A stretch of 64,000 nucleotides of DNA from CAZEJK01 sp964512045 (GCA_964512045.1 CAZEJK010000005.1:9918-73917), one strand, 5' to 3'; positions 44,601 through 53,363 are shown, counted from the first letter of the stretch. Notes: generated by a model not told the origin, from the sequence alone. Numbers and translations are program-made.

Positions 44601-45138
44601 CACCGTGGCAGTCGGAGGGCTGATCGCCGGCATGCGGGTCAACCAGATCCGCAAGGAGGGCCCGAACCAGGGCCGGCGACTGGCGTCGTTCCAGCTGGAG
44701 GACCCGACTGGTAGCGTTCGGGTCGTCGCGTTCCCCGATACGTTCGAGAAGTACCGCGCTGTGTTGGAGAACGACACGCCGGTGTTGGTGGTGGCGACGG
44801 TGCGCGGAGAGGACGAGCATCCGGAGCTGATCGCGGAATCGATCAGCCCGCTCGGCGAGATCGATGGGGAGCGCGCCGAGGGAATCCGCATCGAGCTGAA
44901 CCTCGAGGAGGTCGAGGAGACACGTTTGGAGGAGCTGCTCGAGTTCTTGCTCGAGCACTCGGGACCTCTGCCCGTGCGGTTCGAGCTGCTGCGACCGGGG
45001 AGGTTCCGCGCGACCTTGGCGCCCCCCGCGGCTCTGACGGTCCGCCTTGACGAGGAGTTCTTGCAGCAGCTCGAAGGGCGGGTGGGATCCGGACGAGCAC
45101 AGCTCGTGTTCCCCGCTCGGAGCCAGGCGGTGCATTGA
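41644..45138 (+). CDS. dnaE: DNA polymerase III alpha subunit
   Basis: 1164 residues from ATG 41644. PHP domain at the N-terminus (FVHLHLHSHFSLLDA, VTDHGNLYGAYQFH, ATNDCHFHHRDD). Polymerase core with GPGRGSAAGSVVSY and the catalytic acidic motif PDIDIDFCQRRREEV; YGFNKSHSVAYAHVAYLTAYLK in the fingers; a helix-hairpin-helix region; and an OB-fold (VGGLIAGMRVNQIRKEGPN, FQLEDPTGSVRVVAFP). DnaE1 type. It replicates the chromosome together with a separate epsilon exonuclease and beta clamp. Normal length for the family. Confidence 0.97.
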   Translation: MTQGREPFVHLHLHSHFSLLDATIRIPQLVAQVAEMDMPAVAVTDHGNLYGAYQFHRAARKAGLRPVVGCEVYVAPGDHRERKPVSGMRKPYHHLVLLAENETGWRNMVWLVSEGYLRGFYHRPRISKEILAERSQGLIGLSACLSGEVAAYLLDRNPSAARRVAEEYREILGPDGFFLEIQDHGTVDEEFVREGMRSISADTGIPLVATNDCHFHHRDDVFAHKVLIGIGQNKTVDELQRAYVYNSEYYVKSAAEMADLFREDPGACARTVEIAERCDFDFTTDAYHLPRCPVPEGHTLESYLEELSVGGLEARLSDGRSRRHTAAEYHERLASELDIIKEMGFPGYFLVVWDFMNYARKSGVPVGPGRGSAAGSVVSYALRITDIDPLEFDLLFERFLNPDRISMPDIDIDFCQRRREEVIEYVRRLYGEESVSQIATFNILKAKSAVRDVGRVMGLPFGQVDQIAKLIPDELNITLDRALEESPELKDLVHADGEVRQLVETAEKLEGLARHCGVHAAGVVIAPEPLTNLVPLNRTTHDEIATQFDKDDVEDLGLLKMDFLGLRTLTVISDALHSVELSGEQAPDLEKIPFDDPAVFDLFCRGDTDGIFQFESSGMKELLRKVHPRVFADLAALNALYRPGPMQFIDDFTARKHGRKPITYIFPELEEILGETYGIIVYQEQVMRIAVRIAGFSMAQADLLRKAMGKKKQEIIAREGETFIKGGVAAGFPEDKVRKLWEQIVPFAMYGFNKSHSVAYAHVAYLTAYLKVHYPAHFMAAMLTSEAANTDKLAMYLARSRHMGIEILPPDINASLNMFTVEPGGIRFGLVAVKGVGGAAVEAILHARQDQGGFTGVTHFLQSLPARAANHKVIECLAKAGCFDQFGLSRGALLNNLDQLMEAAASEREQRELGQSLLFEELGADSYENGLRGGPEVDAVTRLAWEREVLGFYLSGHPLDRYRPQLRRFSDCEIGQLAERANGDGPTVAVGGLIAGMRVNQIRKEGPNQGRRLASFQLEDPTGSVRVVAFPDTFEKYRAVLENDTPVLVVATVRGEDEHPELIAESISPLGEIDGERAEGIRIELNLEEVEETRLEELLEFLLEHSGPLPVRFELLRPGRFRATLAPPAALTVRLDEEFLQQLEGRVGSGRAQLVFPARSQAVH

Positions 45139-45224
45139 CCCGTCTGATACCATCCGCGACGGTGGTTTGAGGCTGGCTGGATTGAGCTCGCTCTGGAAGT
45201 CGCCACCGAGGAGGATGGTCTGGA

Positions 45225-45773
45225 ATGAAGGTGTATACACGGACTGGCGACGGTGGGGAGACCTCCCTGTTCAGTGGCGGACGGGTCGCCAAGGACCATC
45301 AGAGGATCGAGGCGTACGGGACCCTGGACGAGGTCAATGCAGTGCTCGGTCTCTTGCTGGTTGAGCCACTGCCCGAGGGTACGGTCGATCACCTGCGGGG
45401 CGTCCAAGACGTGCTCTTCGCTCTCGGGAGCGTTCTGGCGGATCCAGCAGGAAAGCTACAGGTTGATGGTGCTGTGTGGGATCCGGCGGATCTGGAGCAG
45501 TGGATCGACACGATGGATGTGGAGCTCGAGCCTCTCGCTGCCTTCATCGTGCCGGGTGGCTCGAGGCCGGCTGCGCTGGCGCACCTGGCTCGGACCGTCT
45601 GCCGGCGTGCCGAACGTCGCGCGATCGCTCTCGGTGATGAGCTCCCCGGTGGAGTGCTGGCGTACCTGAATCGCCTTTCGGATGCCTTGTTCGTGCTCGG
45701 GCGGTACATCAATGCGCGCTTGGGGATTGCGGATCCGATCTGGACCGGACGCCGTGCGGGTCAGCCCGATTGA
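45225..45773 (+). CDS. Cob(I)alamin adenosyltransferase, PduO type
   Basis: 182 residues. The ATP-binding N-terminus KVYTRTGDGGETSLFSG and IEAYGTLDEVNAVLG, the middle FIVPGGSRPAALAHLARTVCRRAERR, and the end YLNRLSDALFVLGRYIN are the signature of the PduO/MMAB family. The enzyme transfers adenosyl from ATP to cob(I)alamin, making the cofactor for mutases and reductases. It lies 86 nt after dnaE and ahead of phoH. Confidence 0.94.
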   Translation: MKVYTRTGDGGETSLFSGGRVAKDHQRIEAYGTLDEVNAVLGLLLVEPLPEGTVDHLRGVQDVLFALGSVLADPAGKLQVDGAVWDPADLEQWIDTMDVELEPLAAFIVPGGSRPAALAHLARTVCRRAERRAIALGDELPGGVLAYLNRLSDALFVLGRYINARLGIADPIWTGRRAGQPD

Positions 45774-45796
45774 CAGAGATTCGATACACTACTCAG

Positions 45797-45931
45797 ATGG
45801 CAGGAGTTTCGCAGTTGGCCGATTCGGGCTACGTCCTCAACGAGGCGCCGGATCGTCGCCATCAGGCACGATGGAGTGCCTGGTTTTGGGAGCCAGCGCC
45901 GTCAGGGAGACGTCTGAGATGCAGCGTGTGA
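45797..45931 (+). other. Possible 44-codon leader ORF before phoH
   Basis: An ATG 6 nt after a TACACT (-10-like) opens a frame MAGVSQLADSGYVLNE... that ends inside phoH, overlapping its start by 13 nt. A TTGACA occurs at 45770-45775, but the spacing to TACACT is too short for a normal promoter. It could be a leader peptide or chance; no family is recognised. Confidence 0.25.
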
Positions 45932-46893
45932 GCCTGAGTCAACAGCATCCGGAGGTTCTGTTCGGAACGAGGGATGAGAACCTCCGGTACCTGGAGTCGC
46001 GGCTTCGCGTCCAGGTCAATGCGCGCGGTGCTGACGTGCAGGTGGAGGGCAGCCCTGAGGACGAGGTGCTGGTCGTGCGGCTGCTCGAGTCGTTCGATCG
46101 ATTGTTGGCAAAGGGGTGCACGGTTGGCCGTGATGAGTTTCGCACTGGCGTTCGCGTGCTGGAGGAGGACCCCTCGGTGGATCTTGAGGGGTTCTTCCTG
46201 GACAGCTCGATTCCGGAGTCGGTGAAGCGCTACGTGGTTCCGCGCAACCTCAATCAGCGTCTTTTCCTCCGCGAGGTGGAGCAGAACGACTATGTCTTCG
46301 CAGTCGGCCCCGCGGGGACCGGGAAGACCTATCTCGCGGTCGCCATGGCAGCGGCGCGTTTACTGGCGAAGCAGGTGCGACGGATCATCGTCACGCGCCC
46401 TGCGGTGGAAGCGGGGGAGCGTCTCGGGTTTCTGCCAGGGGATCTCGTGGAGAAGGTCAACCCGTACATGCGGCCGATCTACGATGCCCTGTACGATATC
46501 CTTGGCTACGACAAGGTTGCGCGGTTGATGGAGCGTGAGACCATCGAGATCGCCCCGCTGGCGTTCATGCGTGGTCGTACACTCAACGACGCGTTCATCA
46601 TTCTCGACGAGGCGCAGAACACGACCCACGAGCAGATGAAGATGTTCCTGACCAGGATGGGGTTCCACTCCAAGACGGTGATCACGGGCGACATTACCCA
46701 GATTGACCTGCCGGACGGTCGTCGGTCCGGGCTCGTGGAGGCGCTCGACGTGCTGAGTGGTGTCGAGGGTATCGCCTTCATCCGTTTTACCGAGCGGGAC
46801 GTGGTACGCCACCGTCTCGTGCAGGATATCGTCGACCGCTACAGCCAGTGGGAGTCCCGCAGGAACCCAGCTCCCTCGAGCGCTGATGAGTAA
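45919..46893 (+). CDS. PhoH-family ATPase
   Basis: 324 residues from ATG 45919 (GGGAGA upstream); the frame is open further upstream but without conserved sequence. An N-terminal KH-like region is followed by the ATPase core: Walker A VGPAGTGKTYLA, TRPAVEAGERLGFLPGDL, Walker B FIILDEAQNTT, sensor TGDITQIDLP and the C-terminal IAFIRFTERDVVRHRLVQ. PhoH/YbeZ commonly pairs with the YbeY endonuclease in ribosome maturation, which agrees with ybeY two genes downstream. The next gene overlaps its end by 8 nt. Confidence 0.95.
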   Translation: MQRVSLSQQHPEVLFGTRDENLRYLESRLRVQVNARGADVQVEGSPEDEVLVVRLLESFDRLLAKGCTVGRDEFRTGVRVLEEDPSVDLEGFFLDSSIPESVKRYVVPRNLNQRLFLREVEQNDYVFAVGPAGTGKTYLAVAMAAARLLAKQVRRIIVTRPAVEAGERLGFLPGDLVEKVNPYMRPIYDALYDILGYDKVARLMERETIEIAPLAFMRGRTLNDAFIILDEAQNTTHEQMKMFLTRMGFHSKTVITGDITQIDLPDGRRSGLVEALDVLSGVEGIAFIRFTERDVVRHRLVQDIVDRYSQWESRRNPAPSSADE

Positions 46894-49303
46894 GCGCGGC
46901 ATTCTGCGGCGGAGTGGCGATGCGCGTCGCACCACTCGCATCCAGCGGGGTCTCGAGGTGCGGGCCGGCTGGTGGGACAGGCTGTTCGAACGACCGCTCC
47001 TGTGGGGCACGCTCGCCGTTGTGGTGTGCACATGGGCCGTGATGCCTCGGCTGGCCGTTCGCGCGCCGACGTGGAAGGCCGGTGATGTCGCCACCTTCGA
47101 TGTCGTGGCCAGCCGAGATATGAGCTTGCCGGATGAAGCGTCGACGCGGACGCTCCGCGAGCAAGCCCGCAGCCAGGTTGCACCTGTGTACGATCGCGAG
47201 CCGAGAGTTCGCTACGAGATCCAGGAGTCGATCCGGGAGCTCTTTGCTGCGTGTCGACAGATGTTTGCCGAGGATGGTCGCGCCACATCGAAGGATGCAA
47301 CGCAGAACGGCGGCGATCTGTCTGAGATGCTGGTAGGCTTCGAGGCTCTGTCCGTGGAGCCTGGTCTGACGGAGGTACTGCGTGCTTCGGAGTGCTCCGA
47401 GGAGCTCGAGGCGGCACTGCTCGAGGTGGTGTCGAGGATCTATCAGACCGGAGTAGTCGACGATCTGCGAGCACTCGAGCAACGTTCGAGCCACGGCGTC
47501 GTGGTGCGCGACGTTGCAACGGGCCTGGAACGAACGTACTCCCTTGGCGAGCTGGCGCAGCCGGTGGATCTGCGGACCGGGGTCGAGTCGGTCGTGCGGG
47601 ATCTCCTGCTCGAGTCCGACACGGTCTCGCGCCGCTGGATCAAGGAGCTCACACGGTTCTTCGATGCCAACATCCACCCGAGCCTGACCTTCAACCGGGC
47701 CGAGACCGCTCGACGACAGGATTGGGCTGCCGAGCAGGTCTCGGAACGGACGCAGCAGATCAAGCGAGGCCAGGTGATCGTGCGCCGCGGCGATACCGTG
47801 TCGCCGACAGCGGTCGCGACGCTCCAACGTCTGAGCGAGGAGCGCGAGGATCTCCGCCATTACTCATCCTCGTTTGGCGTGCTGCTCATCGTCATCGCGG
47901 TGATCGTTGGCTGGCGCTTCCTTGTGGTGGTTTCGTCTCGGCGACGAGAAGCCAATCTCCGAGTGGTAGCTGTGTACATGCTCCTGATGCTGTTCGTGCT
48001 CCTCGAACGGCTGGGCCTGGTGCTTGCGTCGTCGGTAGCGTTGGCAGGGCACGGCTCCATGTTCTCGAATGTGGATGCGTATCTGTGGGCCCTGCCGCAT
48101 GCGGCAGGACCGATCACGACGTTCCTGCTCCTGGGAGCTCAGCCGGCGCTCCTGTTCGCGGTCTCCCAGGCCGTGCTCGTGCCCATCATGCTCGGCGGGG
48201 ACTTCACCGTGATGCTCTACACCCTGGTAGCAGGGCTCGTGGCGGCGGCAGCAGCTCATGCGTTCAAGCAGCGCAGCGTGTTTGCCCGCGCGGGAGTTGC
48301 CGTTGGGGTGGCCAACGTTGTGGCGATGGCCGCGATGGAGCTCTATCGGGGAGATCCACCACTGACGGGTGCCCAGCTTCTTGGTATGGGGTTTGCTTTT
48401 GTCGGTGGTCCGATCGCTGCGGCGGCCGCCGGGGGGCTGTTGCCGGCGATCGAGTCGGTGCTCGGGATTACGACAGACGTCCGGTTGCTCGAGCTGTCCA
48501 ATCAGAACCACCCATTACTGAAGAGGCTCGCGATCGAGGCTCCCGGCACCTTCCAGCACTCACTGGCTGTCGCTACGCTCGCAGAGGCCGGAGCGGAGGC
48601 GATCGGCGCCAACGGGTTGCTGCTGCGCGTGTGTGCGTACTACCACGATATCGGGAAGCTGTCGAAACCTCACTACTTCGTGGAGAACCAGCGGGGCAGG
48701 AACCCGCACGACGAGCTGTCGCCGTCAATGTCGGCCCTGGTGATCATGAGTCACGTGAAGGAAGGGGTCTCGCTGGCTCGGCGAGCTCGGCTGCCCCTCC
48801 CGATCCGAGAGTCGATTGCGACTCACCATGGCACGAAGCTGGTCCACTTCTTCTACCGCAAGGCGACGGAGCGCGCCCAGCCAGAGTCGGTGACAGGGCG
48901 GGGAGCCCGTCGGGGCGGCACGGAGCGCGGCGACACAGCGTCGACTCAGGTGCGCGAGAGCGACTACCGCTACCGTGGTCCGCGGCCGCATAGCAAGGAG
49001 CTCGGGATACTCCTTCTGGCTGATGCCGTCGAGGCGGCCTCGCGGACACTCGAGAACCCGACGCCGGCTAAGATTGAAGGGATGATCGGTACGATCTTCT
49101 CCAACACTGCCGGGGACGGTCAGCTGGACAGCTCGGAGCTGACGTTCCAGGACCTGGACAGGGTCGGGACGGCGTTCTTGTGGATCTTGACCAACATGTT
49201 CCACCATCGGATCCAGTACCCTGGGTTCGATTTCGAGAGGCGAGGGAGGAGTGACCACGGTCTCGATCAGTTGGGAGCGAAGACCGCGCGTGCCGGCGGC
49301 TGA
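46886..49303 (+). CDS. Seven-helix membrane HD phosphohydrolase, PgpH/YqfF type
   Basis: 805 residues from ATG 46886, inside the end of phoH. A first helix at about 38-55, an extracytoplasmic 7TMR-HDED region to about 330 (IKRGQVIVRRGDTVSPTAV), seven helices to about 530, then an HD domain with FQHSLAVATLAEAG, CAYYHDIGKLSKP and THHGTKLVHFFY. Relatives hydrolyse cyclic di-AMP. The phoH-pgpH-ybeY-corC-era order is the classic one. A low-complexity insert (GRGARRGGTERGDTAS) interrupts the HD domain. Confidence 0.92.
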   Translation: MSKRGILRRSGDARRTTRIQRGLEVRAGWWDRLFERPLLWGTLAVVVCTWAVMPRLAVRAPTWKAGDVATFDVVASRDMSLPDEASTRTLREQARSQVAPVYDREPRVRYEIQESIRELFAACRQMFAEDGRATSKDATQNGGDLSEMLVGFEALSVEPGLTEVLRASECSEELEAALLEVVSRIYQTGVVDDLRALEQRSSHGVVVRDVATGLERTYSLGELAQPVDLRTGVESVVRDLLLESDTVSRRWIKELTRFFDANIHPSLTFNRAETARRQDWAAEQVSERTQQIKRGQVIVRRGDTVSPTAVATLQRLSEEREDLRHYSSSFGVLLIVIAVIVGWRFLVVVSSRRREANLRVVAVYMLLMLFVLLERLGLVLASSVALAGHGSMFSNVDAYLWALPHAAGPITTFLLLGAQPALLFAVSQAVLVPIMLGGDFTVMLYTLVAGLVAAAAAHAFKQRSVFARAGVAVGVANVVAMAAMELYRGDPPLTGAQLLGMGFAFVGGPIAAAAAGGLLPAIESVLGITTDVRLLELSNQNHPLLKRLAIEAPGTFQHSLAVATLAEAGAEAIGANGLLLRVCAYYHDIGKLSKPHYFVENQRGRNPHDELSPSMSALVIMSHVKEGVSLARRARLPLPIRESIATHHGTKLVHFFYRKATERAQPESVTGRGARRGGTERGDTASTQVRESDYRYRGPRPHSKELGILLLADAVEAASRTLENPTPAKIEGMIGTIFSNTAGDGQLDSSELTFQDLDRVGTAFLWILTNMFHHRIQYPGFDFERRGRSDHGLDQLGAKTARAGG

Positions 49304-49676
49304 CCGGATCCGGCGGGTTGTTCGGGGCGTCTTGGAGCAGCTTGCAGTGCGGGGCGCGGAGGTGCACGTGTGCGTCACCTCCGATGACCGCGTGCACGAG
49401 CTGAACCGCCAGTGGCGCGGAATCGATCGGCCAACGGACGTGCTGTCGTTCCCCATCGGCGAGATGATTCCGGAGGGTCGGGAGCTGCTCGGTGAGATCG
49501 TGATCTCTATTGATCGTGCTCGTGCTCAGGCGGTGGCCGAGGGGCACGATGAGCTCCGCGAGCTGGAGGAGCTGGTGCTGCACGGCACCCTCCATCTGCT
49601 CGGTCACGATCACGAGACCGACGACGGAGCCATGGAACGGCTGGAGCTCGAGCTCCGGAGGGAGCTGCTGTCGTGA
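49251..49676 (+). CDS. ybeY: Endoribonuclease YbeY, rRNA maturation factor
   Basis: 141 residues. GTG start at 49251 directly behind GAGGGAGGA, inside the pgpH gene (53-nt overlap). The Zn site HGTLHLLGHDHETDD carries the three histidines, and the conserved NRQWRGIDRPTDVLSFP precedes it. It trims 16S rRNA 3' ends and takes part in ribosome quality control. The corC-like gene overlaps its stop by 4 nt. Confidence 0.93.
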   Translation: MTTVSISWERRPRVPAADRIRRVVRGVLEQLAVRGAEVHVCVTSDDRVHELNRQWRGIDRPTDVLSFPIGEMIPEGRELLGEIVISIDRARAQAVAEGHDELRELEELVLHGTLHLLGHDHETDDGAMERLELELRRELLS

Positions 49677-50968
49677 CAGTTGATCTGATGTCCTGGGCGG
49701 TGCACCCCGTCACGATCGGCATCGCGGTGTCGGCGGTCGTCCTGCTGTATGCAACCATCGAGGTGTTGCTGGGCGGCCTCGGTCTGATGGGGAACATCCG
49801 GTTCCAGGGCATGCTCGACGACCACGAGGATCTTCTTCCCGTCGCAGACGACGGCTCTCTTCCACTGGCGCCGGTGCTGTCAGTGCTGCGCTGGTTGCAG
49901 ATCGCCAGCCTGTTGGGGTTGGCGGTGGTCGTGTTCTGGCTGGTGGATGGTCGGCCTGGGATCACCCTGCTGGTGCTCGCGGCGAGCACGATCGTGCTGA
50001 CGGTGGTGATGCGGCCGGTCGCGAGCCGGGCAGGCGAGTCGGCCCTGGTGCGCCTGCTGTATGCAGTGCGGCCTCTGATGCTGCCGATGTTGGTTCCTCT
50101 GGTACGGATCGGGATCCGCGAGCGCCACACCCGAGAGATGCAAGCCGCTCCCGAGGACGAGGAGGAGGAGGCGAGCGAACGGGAGATCCGGGCGTTCATC
50201 GATGTGGGCCATGAAGCGGGAATCATCGAAGGCGAGGAGGCCGAGTTCCTGGAGTCGTTGGTGGAGTTCTTCGATACCACTGTCCGGGAAGTGATGACGC
50301 CGCGAACGGCGATGGTTGCAGTGTCGGATGACACGGACTTCGAAACGCTACTGCAGACGTTCTCGGGGACCGGCAAGAGCCGTGTGCCGGTTTACCGCGA
50401 GACGATCGATCACATAGTCGGTGTTGCACATGTGAAGGACGCGCTCGATCACCTCCAGCGAGACCAACGCTGCACGGTAGCCGAGCTGATGCGCGAGATC
50501 GTGGTCGTACCGGAAGGGAAACGTCTCGGTGAGCTGTTGCAGGAGTTCCAGCGGAGCCGACAACAGCTCGCGATCGTCGCCGACGAGTGGGGTGGGACGG
50601 CTGGACTGGTGACGCTGGAGGACGCACTCGAGGAGATCGTCGGCGAGATCCAGGACGAGCACGATGACAGCGAGCCGCCAGAGTGGGAGGAGCTGGCGGA
50701 TGGAACCTACCGTTTGCTAGGCCGGGCCAGCCTGGAGACTCTCGAGGAGCTCTTCGGACTCGATCTGGAGGAAGAGGAGATGGATACGGTGGGCGGGCTG
50801 GTGTTTGCCCTCCACGGTACTGTCCCGGAGGTCGGTGCCGAGGTGGACGATCCGAATCATGGTTTGCGGTTCACCGTGGAAGAGATGGAGGAACGCCGGA
50901 TCGTCGCGGTGCAGGTGGTGGAAGCGCCGGTCGCCAGCGAGGATGGGGGGTCGAGCAATGGCAGCTGA
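49673..50968 (+). CDS. CBS-domain membrane protein of the CorC/HlyC (CNNM-like) family
   Basis: 431 residues, GTG start in a GTGA overlap. About three hydrophobic segments in the first 150 residues give a reduced membrane domain. The linker EIRAFIDVGHEAGIIEGEE leads to a CBS pair (VREVMTPRTAMVAV, GVAHVKDALDHL, VADEWGGTAGLVTLEDALEEIVGEI) and a C-terminal CorC_HlyC domain (GLRFTVEEMEERRIVAVQV). Often implicated in Mg/Co efflux or tolerance. Part of the ybeY-era operon. Confidence 0.9.
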   Translation: MTVDLMSWAVHPVTIGIAVSAVVLLYATIEVLLGGLGLMGNIRFQGMLDDHEDLLPVADDGSLPLAPVLSVLRWLQIASLLGLAVVVFWLVDGRPGITLLVLAASTIVLTVVMRPVASRAGESALVRLLYAVRPLMLPMLVPLVRIGIRERHTREMQAAPEDEEEEASEREIRAFIDVGHEAGIIEGEEAEFLESLVEFFDTTVREVMTPRTAMVAVSDDTDFETLLQTFSGTGKSRVPVYRETIDHIVGVAHVKDALDHLQRDQRCTVAELMREIVVVPEGKRLGELLQEFQRSRQQLAIVADEWGGTAGLVTLEDALEEIVGEIQDEHDDSEPPEWEELADGTYRLLGRASLETLEELFGLDLEEEEMDTVGGLVFALHGTVPEVGAEVDDPNHGLRFTVEEMEERRIVAVQVVEAPVASEDGGSSNGS

Positions 50969-51959
50969 CCGCGGCGTCAGAGGATCGTCGCGGTTCGGTG
51001 TCGTTGCACTTGTTGGGCGGCCGAACGCCGGCAAGAGCACCCTCCTGAACACGGTACTTGGGGAGAAGGTGGCGATCGTATCGCAACGGCCGCAGACCAC
51101 GCGGAACCGGATCGTCGGGTTCTTGAGCAGATCGGGAAGCCAGGCTGTGCTGCTCGACCTGCCGGGGGTCCACAAGCCGATGCACGCCATGAATGTGCGG
51201 ATGATGCGAGAGGTCCACTCCGCCCTCGACGAGGCGGATGTCGTGCTCCATCTGATCGATGCTGCCACCTCCTGGGGAGCGGGAGAGCACTACCTGTTCG
51301 ACCTTCTGCATGCTGTTCAGAAGCCGCTGATCGGGGTCCTGACGAAGATCGACCTGGTGCGTCCGAAGCAGCGGCTGCTGCCGTTACTGGAGCAGTACCG
51401 GAGTGCTGTGCCGCACGCCCGCGATGTGGTGCCGATCTCCGCCTTCGCCAACGACGGCGTGGATCTGTTGATCGACGAGATGCTGCAGGCATTACCAGAG
51501 GGCGTGCCGATGTACCCGGCGGAGCTGCCGACCCCCCAGACCGAGCGCTTCTTCGTTGCCGAGGTGATCCGTGAGAAGCTGCTCGAGCACCTTTCTGACG
51601 AGCTGCCGTACACGACTGGTGTGGTGGTCGAGTCGTTCGAGGAAGAGGGAGATCTGCTCCGAGTGCACGCTGTCATCTATGTCGAGCGCTCGAGTCAGAA
51701 GGGCGTGGTGATCGGGCGGCGAGGCCAGATGCTCAAGCGGATAGGACAGGAGGCACGGATGGAGCTGGAGGCATGGTTTGGAGCCCGCCTTTACCTGGGG
51801 TTGCACGTCACGGTGCACCGCCGCTGGAGAGACGATATCCGAGTCTTGTCAGAGATGGAGCCTGGTTTCGCTGTGACGGGGGATGGGGTGCCGTCACTGG
51901 ATGAGCTGGAGGAGCTCACGCGGAGCTCGGGCGAGGGCGATACGGAGACGGAGAGCTGA
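50958..51959 (+). CDS. era: GTPase Era, 16S rRNA/30S assembly factor
   Basis: 333 residues from ATG 50958, overlapping the previous gene by 11 nt. G1 GRPNAGKSTLLN, the switch region QTTRNRIVG, G3 LLDLPGVHKP, G4 LTKIDLV, G5 PISAFAN. A C-terminal KH domain follows with VIGRRGQMLKRIGQEARMEL. Era binds the 3' end of 16S rRNA during small-subunit assembly. The extra C-terminal tail of about 30 residues (SLDELEELTRSSGEGD) is not part of the core. Confidence 0.96.
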   Translation: MAADRGVRGSSRFGVVALVGRPNAGKSTLLNTVLGEKVAIVSQRPQTTRNRIVGFLSRSGSQAVLLDLPGVHKPMHAMNVRMMREVHSALDEADVVLHLIDAATSWGAGEHYLFDLLHAVQKPLIGVLTKIDLVRPKQRLLPLLEQYRSAVPHARDVVPISAFANDGVDLLIDEMLQALPEGVPMYPAELPTPQTERFFVAEVIREKLLEHLSDELPYTTGVVVESFEEEGDLLRVHAVIYVERSSQKGVVIGRRGQMLKRIGQEARMELEAWFGARLYLGLHVTVHRRWRDDIRVLSEMEPGFAVTGDGVPSLDELEELTRSSGEGDTETES

Positions 51960-51964
51960 CAGTC

Positions 51965-52225
51965 GTGTCGAAGCGAAGCCGAGCCATGATCGTCGTGTAT
52001 GTTGCCGAGGGCTGTCCGCACAGTCGGGCGTTGTTGGAGGACTTCCGCCGACGGAACGTGACCTTCGAGGAGGTTGACCTCAGCTGCGAACCGGCGCGTC
52101 TCGAAGAGCTCCGGCGCTGGTCGTGGGAGCATCGGTTGCCGGTGGTGGTCGACCATGAGCGTGTCTCCATTGGGTTTCGAGGTCAGAGCTCGACGTTTGC
52201 GGAGCTGGATCTCGACCTCCTCTGA
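51965..52225 (+). CDS. Glutaredoxin-like protein with a CPHS active site
   Basis: 86 residues, GTG start 5 nt after era. Thioredoxin-fold N-terminus VVYVAEGCPHSRALLEDF, then VTFEEVDLSCEP and the cis-Pro loop LPVVVDHERVSIGF. The second active-site Cys is Ser (CPHS), so it can act only by a monothiol mechanism unless the Cys in DLSCEPARL helps. Possible role in deglutathionylation or Fe-S handling; the target is unknown. Confidence 0.82.
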   Translation: MSKRSRAMIVVYVAEGCPHSRALLEDFRRRNVTFEEVDLSCEPARLEELRRWSWEHRLPVVVDHERVSIGFRGQSSTFAELDLDLL

Positions 52226-52275
52226 GTCGACAGATCCGACTGTGCCATGCTGCAGTCCGTGCGGTTCGGTGTACG

Positions 52276-53022
52276 ATGCTTCGCATCGAGGGTGGGGTTG
52301 GCTGGGGGTGCGACGTGGTGGTGTTGATCACTGCACATGCTTTCGAGGCTCGAGCGGCTGCTGGTGTTGGCCGAGGTATGGGCAAGGAGGCTTGGGGGCA
52401 GTGGACCCTGTACCGCGGCGAGATGTGGGACATGCCGTACGCGGTCGTGCGGTGCGGTCCGGGGAAGGTGGCGATGGCTGCGGCGACGCAGGCGGTGGTT
52501 CAGTATCTGGAGCCGAAGCTGTTGCTGAGCTTCGGTGCGGCGGGCTGCTGCGATCCGCGGGTCAAGGTCGGGACGCTGTGTGTGGCCAGAGAGGTGGTGG
52601 ACGTCGCTCTTGCTGGCCTGCAGGATCTGCCGGTGTCCGTTGGCTGGCGGTTCGGCGCCGACGAGCGGCTATCGCAGGCGCTGTGCGCGGTGCCGGGGAC
52701 CGTGCCAACCACCGTGCTCTCATGGGAGGGCCACGTGGCTTCGCGGACGCATCGGCCGGAAATTGATGAGCTGCCGCGGCACTTTGTCGTTGACTGGGGA
52801 GGAGCGGCGGTGGCTCAGGTGGCAGAGATGTGGGATGTGCCATGGGGCGCCTTGAAGGTTGTGTCTGATCATGGTGAGGATGATCGGTTGCGGATGCTTG
52901 CGATGATTGCCAGGCGCCCCCTACAATGGGGCGCTGAAGTGATCCGTCGTGCTTGCCACGAGCGTCTGCGCGGTCAAGATGCTAGGCCGGAACTGTCGGT
53001 GCAAGAGGAGGCCAGAGGATGA
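52276..53022 (+). CDS. Nucleoside phosphorylase-family protein (MTA/SAH nucleosidase-like)
   Basis: 248 residues if ATG 52276 is used; GTG 52315 (before VVLITAHAFEARAA) is the more natural family start, since a -10-like TACGAT overlaps the ATG. Motifs: VVRCGPGKVAMAAATQ, the conserved LLSFGAAGCCDPRVKVGTL and the C-terminal KVVSDHGEDD, whose Asp is the general acid of this fold. It may release adenine or a base from methylthioadenosine, S-adenosylhomocysteine or futalosine; the substrate is not clear. The STAS gene overlaps its stop. Confidence 0.78.
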   Translation: MLRIEGGVGWGCDVVVLITAHAFEARAAAGVGRGMGKEAWGQWTLYRGEMWDMPYAVVRCGPGKVAMAAATQAVVQYLEPKLLLSFGAAGCCDPRVKVGTLCVAREVVDVALAGLQDLPVSVGWRFGADERLSQALCAVPGTVPTTVLSWEGHVASRTHRPEIDELPRHFVVDWGGAAVAQVAEMWDVPWGALKVVSDHGEDDRLRMLAMIARRPLQWGAEVIRRACHERLRGQDARPELSVQEEARG

Positions 53023-53363
53023 AGATCCAGAGAAGTGAGGACGGCACGGTGACGGTGGTGTCCATCGAAGGGGTGATCAAGCTTGGCGAGTCTGCGCGGC
53101 AGTTCTCTGCCTACCTCGAGGAGCTGCTCAACGAGGGTGTCCCGTCGGTTCTCATCGACTTGGCCAACATCGACTATGTGGACTCAACCGGTCTTGGAGA
53201 GCTCGTGGGGTACCTGCAGCGGTTCACGGAGCAGGGGCGCCGGCTGGCGCTGCTGCAGCCACACCAGAGGATTTTGAACCTGCTCAAGCTCACCAAGCTC
53301 GACGAGGTGTTTCCCATTTACGAGGACCGCGCTGCAGCCGTGGCGGAGCTCGCCACCGATTAG
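53019..53363 (+). CDS. STAS-domain anti-sigma factor antagonist
   Basis: 114 residues, ATG overlapping the nucleosidase stop. The SpoIIAA-type core VLIDLANIDYVDSTGLGELVGYL contains the phosphorylatable Ser in DSTG. A cognate anti-sigma kinase is not next door. Such proteins are switched by phosphorylation and release a sigma factor or regulate other partners. The 160-bp gap after it (53364-53525) holds imperfect hairpins (CTCGACGTGCTGTCGAG) and no gene. Confidence 0.9.
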   Translation: MKIQRSEDGTVTVVSIEGVIKLGESARQFSAYLEELLNEGVPSVLIDLANIDYVDSTGLGELVGYLQRFTEQGRRLALLQPHQRILNLLKLTKLDEVFPIYEDRAAAVAELATD

